Shown: positions 24,832 to 32,862, counted from the first letter of the stretch. The stretch is DNA of 64,000 nt from Delftia tsuruhatensis NBRC 16741 (GCF_001571325.1 NZ_BCTO01000007.1:186001-250000); one strand, 5' to 3'. The notes: generated by a model from the sequence alone, not told the origin. Made by a program: numbers and translations.

Positions 24832-25255
24832 GCCCGCCCTGCGGGCGAGAGCCGGGTTTCGGCCCGGCGGCCGACCGCAGCGAGCCGGATGACGAAGCAG
24901 TCCTGTCCTTCGGCAGGACTGCAACCCCGCAACCATCACGCCGCAGGCGCGTTCATACGGGGAGTGGGTGCGGGCCGTCGCTTCGCTCGGCCTGGGGTTT
25001 GAGGCGGGGTTGTGGAATGCCTCTATGATTTCGGTGGCCCCCTGTTCCGGGGCTGGTGCTTGAAAACACCATCAACACACAGCGGCAGAGCCTCCCCGAA
25101 AGTGAGGCCTCGTCACGTCTGAACACTTGGACAGTGGGCATCGCACCCGCACGTCCACACGGTTTTGGATGGGATGGGGCTACCCGCAAGGCTGCCCGCA
25201 CGTCTGTGTGCGTGTTTTCAACATCCCATCCACCCTTTCTGCGCTTGAAAACGCA
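24832..25255 (+). other. Hairpin-rich intergenic region, possible structured RNA or repeat leader
   Basis: No gene is supported here. The region has successive strong hairpins: GCCCGC/GCGGGC (24832-24846), GCCGGG/CCCGGC (24851-24868), GCAGTCCTG/CAGGACTGC (24897-24922, extendable to 11 pairs), a GGCCG/CGGCC-type hairpin near 24975-24993, and a bulged inverted repeat TGCGT-TTTTCAA / TTGAAAACGCA (25209-25255) just ahead of the small gene. The layout resembles leader elements that recur ahead of small orphan genes in related genomes, but this is from memory only. Confidence 0.45.
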
Positions 25256-25292
25256 GGTCGGGTGTTTCCGTCTCGCACAGGAGTACGAAAAC

Positions 25293-25568
25293 ATGAACGA
25301 TCAGCGCACCGCTCTTCCCACGCGCGCCAGCTTCGAGCAACTGGCTCGCACCATCACCGACACCAATGGATGGGTACAGGAAGGCTGCAACGAAATACGG
25401 GCCCTGGCCCAACTTGCATTGGCCAGCCTCCATGCCCCAGAAGACTTGCGACGTCCGCAAGCCATGGCTCACGCACTGCGCGCCATCCGCGACGGCGCTG
25501 AGTCACTGGCCGACTATGTGCAAGGCGAAGCCAGAAGCGTAGGTTGCGACCCCACTCAAAGCCCATAG
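25293..25568 (+). CDS. Hypothetical 91-residue protein
   Basis: I do not recognise a characterised family. The start ATG 25293 has AGGAG nine bases upstream (CAGGAGTACGAAAAC). The protein is soluble with no signal or membrane segment: MNDQRTALPTRASFEQLART, then a central helix-rich segment with NEIRALAQLALASL and MAHALRAIRDGAESLADYV, ending in a Cys-containing tail. The open frame continues upstream of the ATG but that part overlaps the hairpin-rich leader. No partner gene is close, and it is followed by a lower-GC stretch and the toxin-antitoxin pair. Confidence 0.6.
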   Translation: MNDQRTALPTRASFEQLARTITDTNGWVQEGCNEIRALAQLALASLHAPEDLRRPQAMAHALRAIRDGAESLADYVQGEARSVGCDPTQSP

Positions 25569-25831
25569 CCGCGAGGGCGGCCACATCCGGCCGAGCGCAG
25601 CGAAGGGGTCGCAGGCATTCGGGTTGCCGTCTTTGACCTGACCTTTCTTGGCGCATCAAGATGGGCCATCGGCTGCCAGGCCAGGAACCAGGCATCGAAA
25701 CCAAGCAATCGCAGTAGCAGGAATTCCCCTCGCGTCCAGCGTCAAGGCTTTGGCCTCCGATGACACACGGGCTACACGGTCATCAGCAACGACACGCAGA
25801 AAAATAGTACTTTTTTAGATACACTTTTCCG

Positions 25832-26179
25832 ATGGAAGAGCCCATTCTTTCCGTTGTCTTCTACCGGTCCGATGCCGGCAAGGAGCCCGTGCGTGACTGG
25901 CTTCTTGAACTTACGGTGGAAGACCGCAAAGCCATCGGCGCCGATATCAAGACTGTCCAATACAACTGGCCTCTGGGCATGCCCGTAGTACGCAAGATGG
26001 AGCCAGGACTGTGGGAGGTGCGGTGCAGCATTGGCGATGGCATCGCACGTGTCCTATTCACGGCCCAGAATGGAAAAATGGTTCTGCTGCATGGCTTCAT
26101 CAAGAAGTCGGCCAAGACCCCCGCGCCGGATCTGACAACTGCCAGAAACCGGCTCAAGAAGCTGAGGAATACCCCATGA
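25832..26179 (+). CDS. higB: Type II toxin, HigB/RelE-like (phage Gp49-like)
   Basis: Predicted 115-residue toxin of the RelE/ParE superfamily, Gp49-like branch (an mRNA interferase family). Signs are VVFYRSDAGKEPVRDWLLEL, MPVVRKMEPGLWEVRCSI, ARVLFTAQNGKMVLLHGFIKKS and the Lys-rich C-terminus ARNRLKKL; the KK.AKTP segment and central RxR-type residues match the family. The toxin gene precedes the antitoxin and overlaps it by four bases, the HigBA order. Upstream 25785-25831 is AT-rich (poly-A and poly-T runs) unlike the surroundings, giving a promoter region; no gene is seen in 25569-25831. Confidence 0.85.
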   Translation: MEEPILSVVFYRSDAGKEPVRDWLLELTVEDRKAIGADIKTVQYNWPLGMPVVRKMEPGLWEVRCSIGDGIARVLFTAQNGKMVLLHGFIKKSAKTPAPDLTTARNRLKKLRNTP

Positions 26180-26484
26180 ACAAACATCTAGGCAGCAATT
26201 TCGATGACTTCCTCGAAGAAGAAGGCCTGCTTGAGGAGGCCACAGCTATCGCAGTGAAGCGGGTGATTTCCTCGCAATTCGCACAGGCGATGAAAGCCCA
26301 GAAAGTCAGCAAGACCGAGATGGCGACACGCATGCGCACCAGCCGCATGGTGGTGAACCGCCTGCTGGACGAAAACGACACCGGCGTCACCCTGGCCACG
26401 TTGGCCCGCGCCAGCGTGGCGCTTGGCACGGCTTTGCACTTTGAACTGGACGATGCGACGGTTTTCCAGGCATCAGCGGCATAA
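26176..26484 (+). CDS. higA: Type II antitoxin, XRE/HigA-like
   Basis: Predicted 102-residue antitoxin with a helix-turn-helix in MKAQKVSKTEMATRMRTSRM followed by VVNRLLDENDTGVTLATLAR, the COG5606-type XRE fold. The N-terminal third is acidic (DDFLEEEGLLEEATAIA) and probably wraps the toxin. ATG 26176 overlaps the toxin stop, with GAGG upstream. It should neutralise the toxin and repress the shared promoter. It converges with mtnN with 12 bases between stops. Confidence 0.85.
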   Translation: MNKHLGSNFDDFLEEEGLLEEATAIAVKRVISSQFAQAMKAQKVSKTEMATRMRTSRMVVNRLLDENDTGVTLATLARASVALGTALHFELDDATVFQASAA

Positions 26485-26496
26485 AAGCACGACCGC

Positions 26497-27258
26497 TCAG
26501 CGCTGCGCCGACAGCCGCCGCAAAAACCCATCCACCACCCGCAACGCATACCGACTCGCCACCACCCTCACAAACTCCGCAAAGTCCACATGCGCACTGT
26601 CATCCGCCCGATCGGAAACAGTCCGCATGGCCGCAAACGGCACGCCATAGTCCAGGCAGGCCTGCGCCACGGCGGCGCCTTCCATCTCCACCGCCAGCAC
26701 TTCATGCCCTGCAGCACGCAGGCCCTGCGCCAGCGCGGAAGAAGCGCCCGCCGTGCCCACGAACTGGTCACCGCTGGCAATCAGCCCCTGGTGCGCGCGC
26801 GGCGCCGTGGTGGCGTGGGCGGCGCGCAGGTCTTCGCCCGCCTCGGCCACGCAGGCCTGGGCGGCGGCCAGCAGCGCGGCGGTCATTTCAGGGTCGCAGG
26901 GCAGGCGCGTGCGTCCGTAGCCGGGCATTTCCCAGCGCGGGAAGATGGGCGAGGCGTCCAGGTCGTGCTGCAGGTATTCGTCGGCCACGACGACATCGCC
27001 CACGCGCACGCCTTCGCCCAGGCCGCCGGCGACGCCGGTGAAGGCGATGCGGCGCACGCCGAAGCGCTCGATCAGCGCCGTGGCCGTGGTGGCGGCCGCC
27101 ACCTTGCCTATGCCCGACAGCGCGCAGACCACGTCGTGCCCGTGCAGGCGCCCGCGCCAGAACATGCGGCCGGCGTGGGCCGTGCCCTGGGCGTCGGACA
27201 GGGCATGGACCAGGCCTTCCTGTTCCTGCGGCAGGGCACTGAGGATGGCGATGGTCAT
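26497..27258 (-). CDS. mtnN: 5'-methylthioadenosine/S-adenosylhomocysteine nucleosidase
   Basis: Predicted 253-residue MTA/SAH nucleosidase that cleaves the glycosidic bond of methylthioadenosine and S-adenosylhomocysteine. Family signs: IAILSALPQEQEGLVHAL, GIGKVAAATTATALIERF, FTGVAGGL, VEMEGAAVAQACLDYG with the substrate-contacting Glu, and the catalytic Asp in SDRADD. Slightly longer than the E. coli enzyme by an insert around YGRTRLPCDPEM. ATG 27258 chosen; 25 extra in-frame codons upstream lack family similarity. Transcribed alone. Confidence 0.9.
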   Translation of the reverse strand: MTIAILSALPQEQEGLVHALSDAQGTAHAGRMFWRGRLHGHDVVCALSGIGKVAAATTATALIERFGVRRIAFTGVAGGLGEGVRVGDVVVADEYLQHDLDASPIFPRWEMPGYGRTRLPCDPEMTAALLAAAQACVAEAGEDLRAAHATTAPRAHQGLIASGDQFVGTAGASSALAQGLRAAGHEVLAVEMEGAAVAQACLDYGVPFAAMRTVSDRADDSAHVDFAEFVRVVASRYALRVVDGFLRRLSAQR

Positions 27259-27284
27259 GGTGGCTTCTCTTTCAACGGCACAGG

Positions 27285-27314
27285 GAAAAAGCAAAGGCGG
27301 CCCGGGGGCCGCCT
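27285..27314 (-). terminator. Intrinsic terminator of the nadX-like operon
   Basis: Eight-pair stem AGGCGGCC/GGCCGCCT with a four-base loop, followed on the minus strand by TTTGCTTTTT. It lies about 48 bases past the aspartate-dehydrogenase-like gene and ahead of mtnN. Confidence 0.75.
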
Positions 27315-27361
27315 GCGGGGCGAAAGCGCCCATTGTGCCGCGAGCCTGTGCCCGGCGCGGC

Positions 27362-28165
27362 TCAGATGGCGATGGCCGTGGCCTGGTTGAGCACGGCGCG
27401 CACCACGCTGTAGACGGTGAGGGCCGAGGTCTTGGGGTTGGCCGCCAGCGGCTTGCCGCGCATGGTCAATTCCATGGATCCGAAGGCGCCGCGCGCGGCC
27501 ACATGGTGCACGTTCTCGTCCACGCCCGGGTCGGCGTACAGGCGCACCGTGGTGCGGTCCAGGCCCATGCCGGCCAGCGACAGGGTGGCGGCCACGTTGG
27601 CGTTCTTGGGGTAGAGCTGGGCGGCCTCGCGTGCGCTGCCTTCGAAGATGCAGAAGGCTTCCTTGAGGCTGGCGAGGTCGCAGCGCTGTTCTGCGGGCGT
27701 GCCGGTCCAGGCCAGGGGCGGCTTGCGGCCGGTGTAGACCACTTCATCCAGGCCGCCGATGCGCGCAGCGGCCAGCGCATCCACGCCGCCGATGGCACCC
27801 GACAGCAATTGCACCTGGGTGCCTCCGGCCTCGGCCGCCGCCTGCACGGCCTCGGCCATGCCCGGGGCGCTGAGTGCGCCGATGGAGGCCACGACGGCAG
27901 GAATGCCGCGCCGCAGGGCGGGCAGCACATGCTCCTCGATGGCGGCATGGCCCGCGCACTCCACGATGAGGTCGGGCCGGTCTTCGGCCGCCAGCGAAGG
28001 CACGGCACGCGCCTGGGGCGCATGCAGGGCCAGGGTGGCGCGCACGGCGTCGGTCACTTCCGGCACAAGCACCCAGCCCACCTGCACGGCGGCATGTCCC
28101 TTGAGCAGTTCGAGCACGCTGGCGCCAATCGCACCGCAGCCAATCACAGCAATCTTCATCGTCAT
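27362..28165 (-). CDS. nadX: L-aspartate dehydrogenase-like protein
   Basis: Predicted 267-residue NadX-family dehydrogenase. Rossmann motif IAVIGCGAIGASVLELL at the N-terminus; the C-terminal domain has LSGAIGGVDALAAARIGGL and YPKNANVAATLSLAGMGLDRT, a strong signature, plus a VHHVAARGAFG segment. Known members oxidise L-aspartate to iminoaspartate for NAD synthesis, but related enzymes lie in catabolic clusters. No nadA or nadC is in the window, and the gene follows IclR, hydrolase and cupin genes in the same direction, so a catabolic role is possible. Start could also be two codons later. Confidence 0.82.
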   Translation of the reverse strand: MTMKIAVIGCGAIGASVLELLKGHAAVQVGWVLVPEVTDAVRATLALHAPQARAVPSLAAEDRPDLIVECAGHAAIEEHVLPALRRGIPAVVASIGALSAPGMAEAVQAAAEAGGTQVQLLSGAIGGVDALAAARIGGLDEVVYTGRKPPLAWTGTPAEQRCDLASLKEAFCIFEGSAREAAQLYPKNANVAATLSLAGMGLDRTTVRLYADPGVDENVHHVAARGAFGSMELTMRGKPLAANPKTSALTVYSVVRAVLNQATAIAI

Positions 28166-28213
28166 ATCTTTCTGGGAAGGAATGCGCTGGCGGCCGGTGT
28201 GCCCACCATCCGT

Positions 28214-29020
28214 TCAGCGCAGAAAACCGGGATGCTGGGTGCGCAGGTGGCCGGCCAGCTCATCGGCGGCGGCACGCACCTGCTCCACCCAGTCGGCCAT
28301 GCGGCCGGGAGCGATTTCGGTGAAGGCCACGGCCATGCCCAGGCCCGCCACGATGCGCCCCTGCGCATCGCGCACGGGCGCGGCGATGCTGGAGACGCCG
28401 GGCTCGTAGAAGCCCTCGCCCATGGCGTAGCCGCGTTCATGGTCCTGCTGCAGCAACTGCAGCAACTGCTCCACGCTGCGCGGCGTGCTTTCCGAGAACT
28501 GGGGCAGTTCGCTGCCGCCGAACAGGGCGCGCAGCTGGTCCGCGTCCATGTCCTGCAGCAGTGCCCGGCCCAGCACGGTGGCATGGGCCGGCAGCCGCGA
28601 GCCCACGCGCACGGCGCCCTGGAAGGCGCCGGCCGGCGCGATGCGCGCCACGTAGACCACGGAGGTGCCGTCCAGCAGCGCCAGGTTGGTGGTGAAGCCC
28701 AGCCGGTCGCACAGCGACTGCAGCACGGGCTCGGCCAGCTGGGCCAGCGGCTGGGTGGACAGGTAGTCGTAGCCCAGGCGCAGCACGGCCAGGCCCAGCC
28801 GGTATTCGGTGCCCGAGCGTTGCAGATACCCCATGCCCTCCAGCGTCGTCAGCATCCGGAACACCGTGGACCGGGGCAGCGCCAGGGTGCGCGCCAGGTC
28901 GGGCGCGCTCCACACGGGCTGCGAAGGCGTGAAGCAGGCCAGCAGGCGCAGGCCGCGCTCCAGCGCGGGGACGGTGTAGCGGTCGTTGTCGTTCGAGAGG
29001 GTTTCGGAGGTATCGCTCAT
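28214..29020 (-). CDS. IclR-family transcriptional regulator
   Basis: Predicted 268-residue IclR regulator: N-terminal winged helix-turn-helix (VPALERGLRLLACFTPSQPV, LALPRSTVFRMLTTLEGMGY) and effector domain (LPAHATVLGRALLQDMD, GFYEPGVSSIAAPVRDAQGR). It is clearly a paralogue of the IclR protein at 22956-23855 but not identical. It lies between the alpha/beta hydrolase and nadX-like genes, all in one direction, and probably controls the cupin-hydrolase-IclR-nadX group through the long inverted repeat at 30489-30527. Confidence 0.9.
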   Translation of the reverse strand: MSDTSETLSNDNDRYTVPALERGLRLLACFTPSQPVWSAPDLARTLALPRSTVFRMLTTLEGMGYLQRSGTEYRLGLAVLRLGYDYLSTQPLAQLAEPVLQSLCDRLGFTTNLALLDGTSVVYVARIAPAGAFQGAVRVGSRLPAHATVLGRALLQDMDADQLRALFGGSELPQFSESTPRSVEQLLQLLQQDHERGYAMGEGFYEPGVSSIAAPVRDAQGRIVAGLGMAVAFTEIAPGRMADWVEQVRAAADELAGHLRTQHPGFLR

Positions 29021-29042
29021 CGCAATTCGGGCAGGTAGGCCA

Positions 29043-29897
29043 TCAGGTCAGCAGGGTGGCCAGCCTCTGTGCGACATCCGCAGGTTGTTCGACGACAGAG
29101 GCATGGCCGGCTGCCGCAAGCGTAACGTACCGCGCCCCCAGTCTTGCGGCCCAGGCCGCGCAGGCGGCCGGCGGCGTGACCACGTCGTGCTCTCCCACCC
29201 AGACCTCGACCGGCATGGCAAGGCGCCCCGCCGCCTGCCCCAGGTCGCTGCCGCACAGCAGTTCCACGGCCTGGGCGTAGCCTGCGGCATGCAGGCGCGC
29301 CGTGTTCCAGCGCACCCATTGGCGCACGGGCTCGGGCGCGGCGGGCGAGACCAGGCGCTGGTCGATGGCGGCGGCCAGGCCTTCGATGCCTTTTTCCTGC
29401 AGGGCCGCAAGACGGCCCTGGCGTACCTTGGCCTGCTGCTCGCCCATGCCGGGTGCGCCATAGCCGCCAGCGGGGCTGATCAGCACCAGTTGCTGCACGC
29501 GCCCGGCACCGGCCTGCACCGCCCAGGGCGTGCCCATGAGCGCACCCAGCGAGTGGCCCACCAGCAGGCAGCGGCGCACGCCCAGCGCCTGCAGCGACTG
29601 CTCCAGCACGCGGGCGTAGTCGGCGCCCGTGGGCGCGGCGGGTGTCAGCGGTGTGGAGCGGCCATAGCCGGGCGCGTCCCAGGCCAGCACACGCGTGCGC
29701 GGCGCCAGCGCCAGGGCCACGTCCATCCAGGACGCGGCGCCCGAGCTGATGCCGTGCAGCATCACCACGGCAAAGTCCGAGGTCGTGTCGCCGGCCTCGC
29801 GCCAGGCGACCTGGGCGCCACCGGGCAGGGCGATGAGATGTTCGGGGAACTGCGCCTGAAGGCGCTGCTCCATGCGTTGCAGCGTCTGCGCGGTCAT
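29043..29897 (-). CDS. Alpha/beta-fold hydrolase
   Basis: Predicted 284-residue alpha/beta hydrolase of the meta-cleavage-product hydrolase/esterase type. Oxyanion region VVMLHGISSGAASW, nucleophile Ser in LVGHSLGAL, acid Asp in VWVGEHDVVTPP and His in AAGHASVVEQP complete the triad. ATG 29897 chosen, 14 bases after the cupin stop. Located between cupin and IclR genes, it could hydrolyse a ring-fission product or an ester of the same pathway. Substrate unknown. Confidence 0.85.
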   Translation of the reverse strand: MTAQTLQRMEQRLQAQFPEHLIALPGGAQVAWREAGDTTSDFAVVMLHGISSGAASWMDVALALAPRTRVLAWDAPGYGRSTPLTPAAPTGADYARVLEQSLQALGVRRCLLVGHSLGALMGTPWAVQAGAGRVQQLVLISPAGGYGAPGMGEQQAKVRQGRLAALQEKGIEGLAAAIDQRLVSPAAPEPVRQWVRWNTARLHAAGYAQAVELLCGSDLGQAAGRLAMPVEVWVGEHDVVTPPAACAAWAARLGARYVTLAAAGHASVVEQPADVAQRLATLLT

Positions 29898-29911
29898 GGC
29901 AGGCCCGCTAC

Positions 29912-30442
29912 TCAACGTTTGATTTTTGCCAGGGGGTGTTCTGGCGGATAGGTGGGCGTGATGGGCTTCTTGGCACCCAGCATCACGCACATCAGCGCGT
30001 CTTCGTCGCCGATGTTGATTTCCTCGCGGTACACGCCGGGCGGCACGGAGACCACGTCGCGGTCGGTCAGGATGGTCTCGAAGCGCTGGCCGTCCTTCTC
30101 CAGCACGAGCTTGAGCTTGCCGCGGATCAGGAAGAAGACTTCCTCCACATCGGTATGCAGGTGCGATGGGCCTTCATTGCCGGCCGGGATGACCATGGTG
30201 GAGAAGGTGAAGTGCTCGGCCGGAATGGTGTTGCTGTCCGCAGCCACGCCCGTGCCGCCCGTGCCGATGTAGCGCATCTGGCCACGGCGGTACTTGGGAT
30301 CGAAGTCGGCCTGGAACTTCAGCGCGTCGAAGTCGTACTTGCGCGTGGAAAACCGCGCCACGCGCGATTCCATCCATTGTTCGAAGCTGGAGCCTTCGGG
30401 CTGGTCCCAGGTGCGGGGCGTGTTCTGAGCGGATTCGGACAT
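29912..30442 (-). CDS. Cupin-domain protein, possible small-molecule dioxygenase or isomerase
   Basis: Predicted 176-residue single-cupin protein. Cupin motif 1 is seen as GPSHLHTDVEEVFFLIRGKL (His-x-His and Glu ligands) and motif 2 as VVSVPPGVYREEIN, where the usual His after PxG is replaced (PPGVYRE). Ligand set is therefore partly altered. N-terminal 50 residues contain FEQWMESRVARF and KFQADFDPKYRRGQMRY. ATG 30442 has GGAGAG upstream. First gene of the leftward group cupin, hydrolase, IclR, nadX-like; a long inverted repeat lies 47-85 bases upstream. Confidence 0.8.
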   Translation of the reverse strand: MSESAQNTPRTWDQPEGSSFEQWMESRVARFSTRKYDFDALKFQADFDPKYRRGQMRYIGTGGTGVAADSNTIPAEHFTFSTMVIPAGNEGPSHLHTDVEEVFFLIRGKLKLVLEKDGQRFETILTDRDVVSVPPGVYREEINIGDEDALMCVMLGAKKPITPTYPPEHPLAKIKR

Positions 30443-30488
30443 GTGTCTCTCCATCAACGTCGGTGGATCATGGCGGGGAAGGCGCCAT

Positions 30489-30527
30489 TTGTTTTATCCA
30501 TGAATCACAGTTCATGGGGTAAAACAA
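30489..30527 (-). promoter_or_regulatory. Long inverted repeat operator upstream of the cupin operon
   Basis: Left arm TTGTTTTATCCATGAA and right arm TTCATGGGGTAAAACAA are nearly perfect reverse complements (one extra base and one mismatch) with a six-base centre. The region is AT-rich. It is a strong candidate binding site for the IclR regulator of this group. Confidence 0.6.
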
Positions 30528-30555
30528 TTATAGGAAGATTGATCGCACGCAACAA

Positions 30556-30583
30556 GGGCCACATGCGCAGCGGCATGTGGCCC
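30556..30583. terminator. Hairpin terminator between MFS gene and cupin operon
   Basis: Eleven-pair perfect stem GGGCCACATGC/GCATGTGGCCC with a six-base loop. The plus side is followed by CTTTT, the minus side by a weaker TTGTTG. It lies 60 bases past the MFS stop on the minus strand. Confidence 0.6.
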
Positions 30584-30642
30584 CTTTTGCTGCCCCGTCT
30601 GTTAGGGAACAGCGATGCGGGTGCAACAGCGATGGCCGTGCC

Positions 30643-31839
30643 TCAGGCAGCCATGCTGCGCCGCCCAGGCCGAAAGCCCGCATGGCTGGCCGGCCAGACC
30701 ACGGACAGGCAGGCCAGCGCCAACACCCCCAGCGCCCAGGGCAAGGCGCGGGCACCCAGCCAGCCCAGCAGCAGTCCGCCGGCCACGCCGCCGCTCGCCA
30801 CGGCCAGGTTGAAGACCGTCACCAGCATGGACTGGGCCACGTCGGCGCCCTCGCCTGCCGCGTCGGCCAGCGCGGTCTGCAGCAGCGTGGGCGCGCCGCC
30901 AAAGCTCAGGCCCCAGGCCGCAACGCCGATCAGAACGGCCACGGCCGACTGCCCGGCCAGGCCCAGCACCAACGCAGACACGGCGAACAAGGCCAGGCTC
31001 AGCACGGTGAGTGCGCGCAGCCAGCGGTCCACCAGCAGGCCCGTGAGCCAGATGCCGGCAATAGCCGCAAGGCCGAACAGCAGCAGCACCCCATCCACCC
31101 TTTGCCCCAGACCCGCCGAAGCCAGGAAGGGCGCGATGAAGGTGTAGAGCATGTTGTGGGCCAGCATCCAGCCGAACAGCGCCAGCAGCACGGGGCGCAC
31201 GCCGGGCATGAGCAGGATGCGCGCCACGGGCAGGCGCTGCTGCGCCGTCTGCCCGGCGTAATCCGGCACACCCAGCCGCACCCAGGCCAGCAGCAGCAGG
31301 CATAGCGCCGACAGCGCCCAGAACACGCCGCGCCAGTCGAACAGGCTGCCCAGCCAGGCGCCCAGCGGCACGCCGGCCGCCAGGGCCAATGGCTGGCCCA
31401 CGCCCGCCACGGCCAGTGCGCGCCCCTGCAGATGCGGCGGCACCATGCGCCGCGCATAGCCGGCCACCAGCCCCCAGATCACGCCCGCAGCCATGCCTGC
31501 GGCAAAGCGCGCGGCCAGGGTCAGGCCGTAGTGGCCGGACAGCGCGGTGAGGCTGTTGAACAGCAGCAGCCCGCCCACCGCCGCCATGAACAGTGGCCGG
31601 CGCCTGAGGCCGCGCGTGGCGGCCACGACGGGAATGGCGGCCAGTACCGAACCCAGCGCGTACAACGTGACCATCTGGCCGGCCATGGCTTCGGACACAG
31701 CCAGTCCCGTGCCGATCTGCGGCAGCAGGCCGGCCGGCAGGGCCTCGGTCATGATGGCCAGAAAGCCTGCCATCGCCAGGGCCAGCAGCCTGCCCAGTGG
31801 CAGGCCTGTGTCGAAGGAGGTGTCCATGGGCGAATTCAT
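30643..31839 (-). CDS. MFS transporter, drug/sugar-efflux (DHA1) type
   Basis: Predicted 398-residue transporter with 12 hydrophobic segments. FLAIMTEALPAGLLPQIGTGL in the first segment and the ALGSVLAAIPVVAATRGLRRR loop are typical of the AraJ/sugar-efflux/chloramphenicol-resistance group of proton antiporters. Start at ATG 31839 with AAGGA upstream; two nearby in-frame ATGs are possible. It follows the oxidoreductase gene after 22 bases and so is under the same TetR-operator promoter. Exports or imports an unknown compound linked to that enzyme. Confidence 0.87.
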   Translation of the reverse strand: MNSPMDTSFDTGLPLGRLLALAMAGFLAIMTEALPAGLLPQIGTGLAVSEAMAGQMVTLYALGSVLAAIPVVAATRGLRRRPLFMAAVGGLLLFNSLTALSGHYGLTLAARFAAGMAAGVIWGLVAGYARRMVPPHLQGRALAVAGVGQPLALAAGVPLGAWLGSLFDWRGVFWALSALCLLLLAWVRLGVPDYAGQTAQQRLPVARILLMPGVRPVLLALFGWMLAHNMLYTFIAPFLASAGLGQRVDGVLLLFGLAAIAGIWLTGLLVDRWLRALTVLSLALFAVSALVLGLAGQSAVAVLIGVAAWGLSFGGAPTLLQTALADAAGEGADVAQSMLVTVFNLAVASGGVAGGLLLGWLGARALPWALGVLALACLSVVWPASHAGFRPGRRSMAA

Positions 31840-31861
31840 TGCCTTGTCCTTGCTGCGCATC

Positions 31862-32746
31862 TCAGGCATGGGAGGCTGGATGGGATGCCAGGTGGGATGC
31901 CGCCATGTCCTTGTCGCCATGCCCGGCGGCCAGCGCGCGCTCGAAGCGGCGCAGCCCGGCCTGGGCGCCATCCAGCAGCAGGCCTGCGCCGGCGGCGGCA
32001 TCGGCCACCAGCTGCGCGTCCTTGACGGCATTGGCCACGGTGAAGCTGGCGTCGTAGCGGCCTGACAGCATGGCAGCGGCCTTGGCCTGGAAGAAGCCGC
32101 TGTCCATGGGCCCGCCCGTGACGGCATCGACCACCAGGGCCGGTTCTATGTCCAGCCCCTTGGCCAGCGCCAGGCTTTCGGCCAGGCCATGCGTGAGTGC
32201 GAAGGCCCAGTGGTTGAGCGCCAGCTTGAGCCGGCTGGCGGCGCCTGCCTGCTGCGCAATCCACAGGCTGCGTTTGCCGATGGCATCGAACACCGGCTGC
32301 ACCTGGCCGCGCTGCGCCAGCGGGCCTGCGGCCAGGATGACCAGCTGGCCCTGCTCGGCCGGCTGGCGCGTGCCCTGCACGGGGCAGTCGTAGAACACCA
32401 GGCCATGCCGATCGGCGAACTGCGCCAGCGGCGCGATGGCGTCCACACCCACCGTGCTCAGTTGCAGCCACAGTGTGCCCGGCTGCAATGCGGGCGCTGC
32501 GGCCTGCATGGCCTGCAGCACGGCCGGCCCGTCCTTGAGCACAGTGACGACGATGCGGGCGCCACGCACGGCGTCGGCCGCGTCGCCACAGGCCTGAACG
32601 CCGTCGGCCGCAAGGGCCTGGGCCTTGGCGGCCGTCCGGTTCCAGGCCCGGACGGTGAAGCCCTTGCGTTGCAGGTTGCGCGCGACGGGCGCACCGATCA
32701 GGCCCGTGCCGAGCACCGCAATGGTGGTTTGAAGGTTTGAATGCAT
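31862..32746 (-). CDS. NAD(P)-dependent beta-hydroxyacid dehydrogenase-family oxidoreductase
   Basis: Predicted 294-residue member of the 3-hydroxyisobutyrate dehydrogenase / 6-phosphogluconate-like group. Cofactor loop AVLGTGLIGAPVARNLQRKG, then VTVLKDGPAV, and the substrate signature FYDCPVQGTRQPAEQGQLVI (a diverged DAPVSGG motif). Catalytic Lys is in SRLKLALNHW. The C-terminus carries an Ala/His-rich tail. ATG 32746 has GGAG upstream. Controlled, by all appearance, by the TetR repressor just upstream, whose operator lies 59 bases before the start. Confidence 0.85.
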   Translation of the reverse strand: MHSNLQTTIAVLGTGLIGAPVARNLQRKGFTVRAWNRTAAKAQALAADGVQACGDAADAVRGARIVVTVLKDGPAVLQAMQAAAPALQPGTLWLQLSTVGVDAIAPLAQFADRHGLVFYDCPVQGTRQPAEQGQLVILAAGPLAQRGQVQPVFDAIGKRSLWIAQQAGAASRLKLALNHWAFALTHGLAESLALAKGLDIEPALVVDAVTGGPMDSGFFQAKAAAMLSGRYDASFTVANAVKDAQLVADAAAGAGLLLDGAQAGLRRFERALAAGHGDKDMAASHLASHPASHA

Positions 32747-32804
32747 GGGAACTCCAGGGTGATGAGAGAGTGAAACAGACAAGGAAAACTGAGATCCGGA
32801 TTAC

Positions 32805-32820
32805 TGGAACGATCATTCCA
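32805..32820. promoter_or_regulatory. TetR operator, copy 1
   Basis: TGGAACGATCATTCCA, a near-perfect 16-base palindrome identical to the one at 33496-33511, placed upstream of the oxidoreductase gene. Two identical copies flanking the tetR gene make this a very probable operator. Confidence 0.85.
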
Positions 32821-32862
32821 ATTCAAGGAAAATAAAAACCCGCAACGGCACGACATGCGCGC

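Noticed and set aside
24759..25292. Open frames in the hairpin-rich region, including an in-frame extension of the 91-residue gene
   Set aside because: No ribosome site at the upstream starts, and translations follow the hairpin structure rather than protein-like composition.
25569..26496. Prophage or integrative element around the toxin-antitoxin pair
   Set aside because: No integrase, transposase, tRNA or direct repeats at the borders were seen; only composition and gene content hint at transfer.
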